Source of the DNA: Candidatus Eiseniibacteriota bacterium
Lineage (GTDB): Bacteria; Eisenbacteria; RBG-16-71-46
Reading direction: 5' to 3'
Assembly: GCA_005893365.1 (NCBI GenBank)
Contig: VBPB01000184.1
Span: 1-8,259, forward strand
Length of the DNA stretch: 8,259 nt
Within the stretch, counting starts at the first letter, position 1; every line of letters starts with the position of its first letter. Shown piece by piece: positions 6,261-8,259 of this stretch. The notes under the pieces are model-generated. The model did no database searches. It was given only the letters and a program-made list of their open reading frames with translations, and was not told where the DNA came from. The position numbers and the translations under genes were made by a program.

Positions 6261-6310
6261 TAGTTTGCCGTGGCCGTGCGGCGGGGGCCGGGGTAGTCTG
6301 CGCCGACCTC

Positions 6311-8259
6311 ATGAGGATCCCCGTCCGCCGTCGCGTCGCCCGCTGTCCCGCCCCCGCCCGCGACCCGGCGCCGAACTCCGGCCGCCCCCGGCCGCTCGCC
6401 CGCACCCTGCGCCCCGCGCGGGTGATCGGGATCGCGCTGGCGCTCGCCACGACCGTCGCCACCGGATGCGGCCGCACGCCGCCCGCCCCGGCCGTCGTGG
6501 CGTCGGGTGAGCCGGCGCTCCTCCCCGAGACCTACCGGTACTCGATCGCGGCCCTCGGGTTCCCGGGGGCGCGACGGGCCTTCCAGGTGGGCCACGGTCG
6601 CCAGATCTGGAACGGCGAGGTGGCGCTCTCGTGGCGCTGGTGGGCCATCGCGTCGACTTCGAAGCCGCCGCGGTCCCGGTCGCGGCGATGGGCGACACGA
6701 CCCTGCTGCTCTCGGTGCGCGTGACGGCCAAGCGCGTGGCCTTGGGCCGCGGGCGGTTCACCATGGAGGCCGCGGTCGCGACCACGGCCATGGGGCCGCA
6801 CACGGTCCCGGGCGACGCGCCCGCCGAGGGCGCGCCGCGTCTGGCGGCGCGCGGGCGCGTGGTGATGGCCGACGACCGGATCGCGCTGGGCCTGCCGGAC
6901 GGCGCCCGGCCCGCGCCGGCCCGCGCCCGGGCGGCGCGCGTGGCGCTCGACCTGTCCGCCGACCTCGCCGCGGGCGAGACACGGACGTGGGACTTCTGGA
7001 TGCCGCTCTACCCGGCGACGCGTCCCGAGGCCGAGCTGGCGGCGGCGGCCGCGCACGCGCGCGTCGTCGCCGAGAGCCGCCGGCGCTGGCGGGATCTATT
7101 GGGTGGCGCCGCGCGCCTCGAGACCCCCGATCCGCGCGTCAACCCGCGGCGGCTGGGTGCCGATCGGGAATCCGTTCCAGTACCGGGACGTCTGGATCCG
7201 CGACGGCGCGCGGGTGGTGCGGGCGCTCGCCGTCGCCGGTCTCGGCGCGATGGCCCGCGACGACGCGCGCACGCTGACGCGATTCCAGTTCCCGAGCGGC
7301 GCCCTGCTCTCGCAGCGCGGCCAGTTGGACGGCACCGGCCAGGCGCTGTGGGCGCTGGACCAGGCGAGCGCGTTGCCGGCTTCGCCGGAGAGGGCGCGCG
7401 AGGCCCTGCCGGTCGCGCGCGCGGCGGTGGACTGGATCGAGCGCACCCGTACCCGCACCCGGGCGCTGGCGCTGCCGTGGGGCGGGCTCATGCCGTTCGG
7501 CGACCCGCGCGACAACGAGCTGACGCGGGCCGAGCTGGTGGGCAACGACGCGTGGTCGCTGGCCGGCCTGCGCGCGGCCCGCGCCCTGGCGTTGCGCGCG
7601 CAGGACTCGGCGCTGGCGCGCCGGGCGGCGGCCGCCTACGACGACTACCTCGCGACGTTCCGGGTGGCGCTCGAGCGCACCGGCCACCCGGACGTGCCGC
7701 CCTCCTGGCGCGGACCGGGGCGGGACTGGGGGAACCTCTCGGTGGCCTATCCGACCGGGGTGATGAGTCCGGATGACGCGCGGCTCGCGCGCCTCGACGC
7801 GCGCAAGGCCGGCGAGCGGGCGCGCAGCGGGCTCATCGCGGCCGGCGCTCCGGATTCGCTGCACACCTATCTGGGCGCCGATCTCGCGCAGTGGGCGCTG
7901 CTCGCCGGCCGGCCGGCCGAGGCGCGGCGCTGGCTCTGGGGCGTGCTCTCGCACAGCAGCTCGACGCTGGGACAGGCCGAGGTGTTCCACCGCGGTGGCG
8001 GCTTCGGCGGCAACCTGCCGCCGCACGGGACCGCGGCCGCGATGCTGGTCGATCTGCTGCGCAACATGGTGGTCGGCGACACCCGCGACACGCTCGAGCT
8101 GGCCCTGGGCGGCGACCCCACCTGGTGGAGCGGGACCGGTCTCGCCCGCGCCCCCACCCGCTTCGGCGTCCTCGACGTCACGCTGCGGCGGGCGGGCGAT
8201 GCGCTCGAAGCGCGCTTCACCCCGGTGCCGGTCCCGGTGCGCGTGCGGGTCCCCGATGG
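6311..8259 (+). pseudogene. Secreted lipoprotein with six-hairpin glycosidase-like domain, two frameshifts, 3' end outside window
   Basis: Read across two frame changes, this is one lipoprotein. Segment one (6311-6637) has a long Arg/Pro-rich lead, a hydrophobic stretch and lipobox VATGC (Cys53), then AFQVGHGRQIWNGEVALSWR. This frame alone would stop at 6724. At 6637 the sense moves to the next frame as though one C were missing: an extra C would give SWRLVGHRVDFEAAAV. Segment two (about 6637-7143) is a beta-rich domain ending AGETRTWDFWMPLY, a helix, and LETPDPRVN. At about 7141-7151 the frame returns to the first one and continues open to the window end with the catalytic barrel. The C-terminus (ARAPTRFGVLDVTLRR) is a typical small beta domain, so few codons should be missing beyond the edge. 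ATG 6311 is the only plausible start; it lacks a Shine-Dalgarno. The breaks may be real mutations or sequencing errors. Confidence 0.75.
7151..8259 (+). other. Catalytic (alpha/alpha)6-barrel part of the broken glycosidase-like gene
   Basis: These 369 complete codons stay open to the window edge and carry the recognisable enzyme core. NPFQYRDVWIRDGARVVRAL resembles the conserved Trp-x-Arg-Asp helix of GH15-like and debranching-type six-hairpin glycosidases. Next come QRGQLDGTGQALWAL, a possible acidic loop FGDPRDNEL, LVGNDAWSLAGLRAA, the segment RDWGNLSVAYPTGVM, and FGGNLPPHGTAAAMLVDLLR before LALGGDPTWW, a pattern shared with alpha-L-rhamnosidase-like proteins. The fold call is fairly firm; the exact family and sugar specificity are not known. 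The general acid and base cannot be assigned from sequence alone, with FGDPRDNEL and WIRDG the likeliest places for catalytic carboxylates. If translated separately it would need an internal start such as GTG 7157, and would lack the lipoprotein signal. Confidence 0.75.

Larger units (their letters stand above)
5936..6310. other. Divergent intergenic region carrying two inverted-repeat structures
   Basis: These 375 bp separate the leftward secreted-protein gene from the rightward glycosidase-like lipoprotein gene, so both must have promoters here unless the mobile-like element supplies one. The region holds an 11-bp inverted repeat (6027-6080) and the 162-bp palindromic element (6099-6260). 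Between the element and the ATG at 6311 there are only 50 bp. They contain TAGTCT (6294-6299), a weak -10-like hexamer that would give a very short leader, with no good -35 at 17 nt. I see no coding sequence: frames through it are short or belong to shadows of the neighbouring genes. Confidence 0.7.

Noticed and set aside
4181..6310. Very long + strand open frame (continuing to 6724) that could encode over 800 residues
   Set aside because: It runs antisense to the permease and the secreted-protein gene and is rich in Arg, Gly and Pro with no domain. Only the part from 6311 is real, as the start of the lipoprotein.
6625..6650. Programmed ribosomal frameshifting as the cause of the frame change
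   Set aside because: There is no X-XXY-YYZ slippery heptamer or clear stimulatory structure, and a second opposite shift is needed 500 bp later. A lost base explains the first site better.
7144..7776. Continuation of the middle frame of the broken glycosidase gene to a stop at 7776
   Set aside because: After about 7143 this frame turns into Arg/Gly/Pro-rich shadow, while the catalytic-domain motifs appear in the other frame.

Overview
The window is a stretch of bacterial chromosome with very high GC (about 70% or more by eye) and strong G/C preference at third codon positions. The gene content (a serine beta-lactamase-fold hydrolase, polytopic membrane proteins of unknown function, an APC amino-acid permease, a secreted cysteine-rich protein and a secreted glycosidase-like lipoprotein) suggests a free-living, probably Gram-negative or candidate-phylum soil or sediment bacterium. 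The secreted protein ends in WGRIKTLYR, which I loosely associate with Candidatus Eisenbacteria and related lineages. That assignment rests on memory and is weak.

Layout. Positions 2-931 (+) hold the 3' part of a class-C-beta-lactamase-family hydrolase, truncated by the window edge. A promoter-like TTGGTG-17 nt-CATAAT at 1013-1041 leads directly into a large polytopic membrane protein (1048-2769, +) with a GT-C-like layout: many membrane helices followed by a soluble C-terminal domain. A smaller six-helix membrane protein of a conserved unknown family (2864-3598, +) follows. It converges, with only 9 bp between the stops, on an APC-superfamily permease (3608-4975, -). The permease lies 39 bp downstream of a secreted, eight-cysteine protein on the same strand (5015-5935, -).

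A 375-bp divergent intergenic region (5936-6310) follows. It holds the most striking non-coding structure in the window: a 162-bp element (6099-6260) bounded by perfect 22-bp terminal inverted repeats and imperfectly palindromic throughout. It looks like a MITE or other small non-autonomous mobile or structured repeat. A separate 11-bp inverted repeat lies beside it at 6027-6080. To the right, a lipoprotein with a six-hairpin (alpha/alpha)6 glycosidase-like domain runs off the window (6311-8259, +). Its reading frame is broken twice: by an apparent one-base loss at about 6637, and by a compensating shift at about 7141-7151 where one helix of the domain also seems to be missing.

The genes do not form an obvious pathway. 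The shared theme is the envelope and exterior: transport, membrane proteins and secreted hydrolases. I see no RNA genes, CRISPR array, prophage or defence system. Most other open frames are GC-driven shadows of the genes listed.
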